17,316 bases of DNA from contig WGCB01000674.1 of NCBI GenBank assembly GCA_015494005.1, forward strand, positions 1 to 17,316. The letters run 5' to 3'. A program made the position numbers and the translations under genes. Under the pieces are notes generated by a model, which was not told the DNA's origin, did no database searches, and was given only the letters and a program-made list of their open reading frames with translations. This stretch comes from Caldilineaceae bacterium. Its GTDB lineage: Bacteria; Chloroflexota; Anaerolineae; Caldilineales; Caldilineaceae. Below are positions 16,042 through 17,316 of this stretch, one piece after another (within the stretch, counting starts at the first letter, position 1; the number at the start of each line of letters is the position of its first letter).

Positions 16042-17167
16042 GGAGCAACTGGCCCAGAGCCTGGACCAGCCGCTGGTTCTCGGCCGGGCGGCGCACGGAG
16101 AGGCGCAGGAAGCCGGCCAGGCCGAAGGAGGTGGCGTCCCGGACCAGGAGCCCCTGGCGCAGCAGGGCCAGCCGGACCCGAGCCGGATCGTCCATAGGCA
16201 GGAGGAAGAAATTGACGTCTGTGGGCCAGGGGCAGAGACCCGCCTCCTCCAGGACAGAGCGGAAGACCTGCCCGTCCGTTCGTAGGCGGGCCAGGGAGGC
16301 CTCTCGCCAGGCCAGCTCCTCCAGGGCGGCCAGGCCAGCCACCTGGGCCAGCCGGTTGACCGTCCAGGGTGGCTGGAGGGCCCGGATGGCCTGGATCACC
16401 GACGGCGGGGCCAGCAGGTAGCCCAGGCGCAGGCCGCTCAGGCCGAAGTCCTTGGTCAAGGAGCGGAGCACCGCCCAGTTCCCCGTGGGGAGCCACTCGG
16501 CCGCGGTCCAGGGCTGGGCCACGAAGGGCATGAAGGCCTCGTCCACCACCCAGAACGCGTCCGGCGCGGCCCGCTGCAGGGCCTGGACCTCCTGGGGTGT
16601 GAGGAGGCGGCCCGTGGGGTTGTTGGGGTTGCAGAGGAAGACCAGTTCCGGTTTCGCCTGGGCCAGGGCTTCCTGGACCGGGGCCAAGTCGTCCTCCTCG
16701 GGGGCGAAGTGGCCGGCCGAAGTCCATCGCCAGCCGGGCAGGCTCACCGGCAGCAGGGTGGCGTCCGCGGCCAGCAGCCCGTTGGCGTACTCGCTGAAGG
16801 TGGGGGCCAGGACCGCGGCCTGGCGAGCCGCTCCCAGAGCCCGGGCCAGCAGCCAGATGAGCTCCGCGCTGCCGTTGCCCACCCAGATCCACGTTGGGTC
16901 CAGTCCGTGGTGCCGGGCCAGGGCCTGGCGCAGCTCCCGGCACTCGGGATCCGGGTAGCGGGCCAGGTTCTGCTCGGTGACGGCTTGGCGCACCGCCTGG
17001 AGGATCCTCGGAGGCGGGCCGTAGGGGTTCACGCTGGCAGAGAAAACGGTCACCTGGGTGGGATCCAGGCCCAGGGCCGCTAGCTCCTCAGCATCCACTG
17101 CCCCGTGGACCGGGGAGGCGAGGGCTGGAGCGGTGGCTTCTCGTTGTTGGATCCATCCTTGTTGCAT
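16025..17167 (-). CDS. cobD: CobD-like PLP enzyme: threonine-phosphate decarboxylase / histidinol-phosphate aminotransferase family
   Basis: This 380-residue fold-type I PLP enzyme has an N-terminal region, [19 protein letters not shown] (18-36) then [11 protein letters not shown] (42-52), that resembles CobD, which makes aminopropanol phosphate for cobalamin. Family residues are RYPDPEC (70-76), GNGSAELIW (97-105), NPNNPTG (180-186), Asp209 (VDEAF), the PLP lysine Lys239 ([15 protein letters not shown]) and the substrate-binding Arg355 (LRLSVR). HisC aminotransferases share most of these motifs, so L-histidinol phosphate is the alternative substrate. The start is ATG at 17167, with GGGAGG seven bases upstream; the longer frame to 17269 is unlikely. 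Its stop lies inside the 3' end of the convergent molybdoenzyme gene (17-bp overlap). No other cobalamin or histidine genes are in view. Confidence 0.85.
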   Translation of the reverse strand: MQQGWIQQREATAPALASPVHGAVDAEELAALGLDPTQVTVFSASVNPYGPPPRILQAVRQAVTEQNLARYPDPECRELRQALARHHGLDPTWIWVGNGSAELIWLLARALGAARQAAVLAPTFSEYANGLLAADATLLPVSLPGWRWTSAGHFAPEEDDLAPVQEALAQAKPELVFLCNPNNPTGRLLTPQEVQALQRAAPDAFWVVDEAFMPFVAQPWTAAEWLPTGNWAVLRSLTKDFGLSGLRLGYLLAPPSVIQAIRALQPPWTVNRLAQVAGLAALEELAWREASLARLRTDGQVFRSVLEEAGLCPWPTDVNFFLLPMDDPARVRLALLRQGLLVRDATSFGLAGFLRLSVRRPAENQRLVQALGQLLLNRPG

Positions 17168-17229
17168 CGAGCATCCTCCCATTTCCCAAGCACAGACGTC
17201 CATCACCGACTTTGCTCCAGGTTCCGGGC

Positions 17230-17259
17230 ATGATAGCACGGACTCGAAAGCCGGAACAA
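17230..17259 (-). promoter_or_regulatory. Candidate promoter for the CobD-like gene
   Basis: On the minus strand TTGTTC (17259-17254) and TATCAT (17235-17230) are 18 bases apart, about 63 bases upstream of the ATG at 17167. The -10 sequence and spacing are the same as in the candidate promoter of the uracil-DNA glycosylase gene. Prediction is by consensus only. The remaining bases to 17316 show no gene I can support. Confidence 0.35.
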
Positions 17260-17316
17260 AGCTCCTCACTCGGCAGGCGTCCCTCAGGCGCCGCTACGGG
17301 GTAGGCCATGAACGCA

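Noticed and set aside
17168..17316. A further gene at the right edge on the minus strand
   Set aside because: Several frames are open or end within a few codons, and none has a motif or a terminator. The tail of a neighbouring gene is possible but cannot be supported.

Overview
The window is GC-rich and packed with chromosomal housekeeping and metabolic genes. Thirteen full protein-coding genes are supported, plus the last codons of one gene entering from the left edge. I saw no rRNA, tRNA, insertion sequence, phage gene or CRISPR array. Monoderm-style RNase J, a YugP-type zinc peptidase, two type I glutamine synthetases (one alpha-like, one beta-like) and a thermophile-type family 4 uracil-DNA glycosylase together suggest a Chloroflexota bacterium (Anaerolineae/Caldilineae-like). 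That placement is inference from gene content and style, not a search.

Left block (1-7339, almost all minus strand). A bidirectional-looking terminator separates a plus-strand gene tail from an HtrA-type membrane-anchored serine protease. Upstream of the protease gene, on the minus strand, lie a small two-helix membrane protein and a membrane zinc peptidase, which looks like an envelope proteolysis group. Next come the lipid II flippase MurJ, ribonuclease J with a hairpin just upstream of its ribosome binding site, and an iron-sulfur uracil-DNA glycosylase.

Middle block (7511-13413). A plus-strand isoprenylcysteine-methyltransferase-like membrane protein converges on a nitrogen/glutamate cluster on the minus strand. 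In transcription order the cluster is: beta-type glutamine synthetase whose adenylylation tyrosine is replaced by Phe; a spacer with a perfect 15-bp inverted repeat; a HAD hydrolase; a GCS2-family glutamate-cysteine-ligase-like enzyme; and a second, alpha-type glutamine synthetase. The last three are 67-68 bp apart and are probably one operon. Two ammonia-assimilating enzymes around a gamma-glutamyl ligase and a phosphatase-like protein is the most interesting gene arrangement here.

Right block (13414-17316). A 399-bp divergent intergenic region holds several dyad symmetries, including a 17-bp palindrome and a long hairpin that cannot form at the same time, and a clear sigma70-type promoter. 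The promoter drives a stand-alone cytoplasmic molybdopterin oxidoreductase. That gene overlaps tail-to-tail by 17 bp with a CobD-like PLP enzyme (threonine-phosphate decarboxylase / histidinol-phosphate aminotransferase family).

No obvious defence, mobile or secretion system is present. The candidates for new biology are the gamma-glutamyl cluster with its unusual glutamine synthetase, the divergent regulatory region, and the orphan molybdoenzyme.
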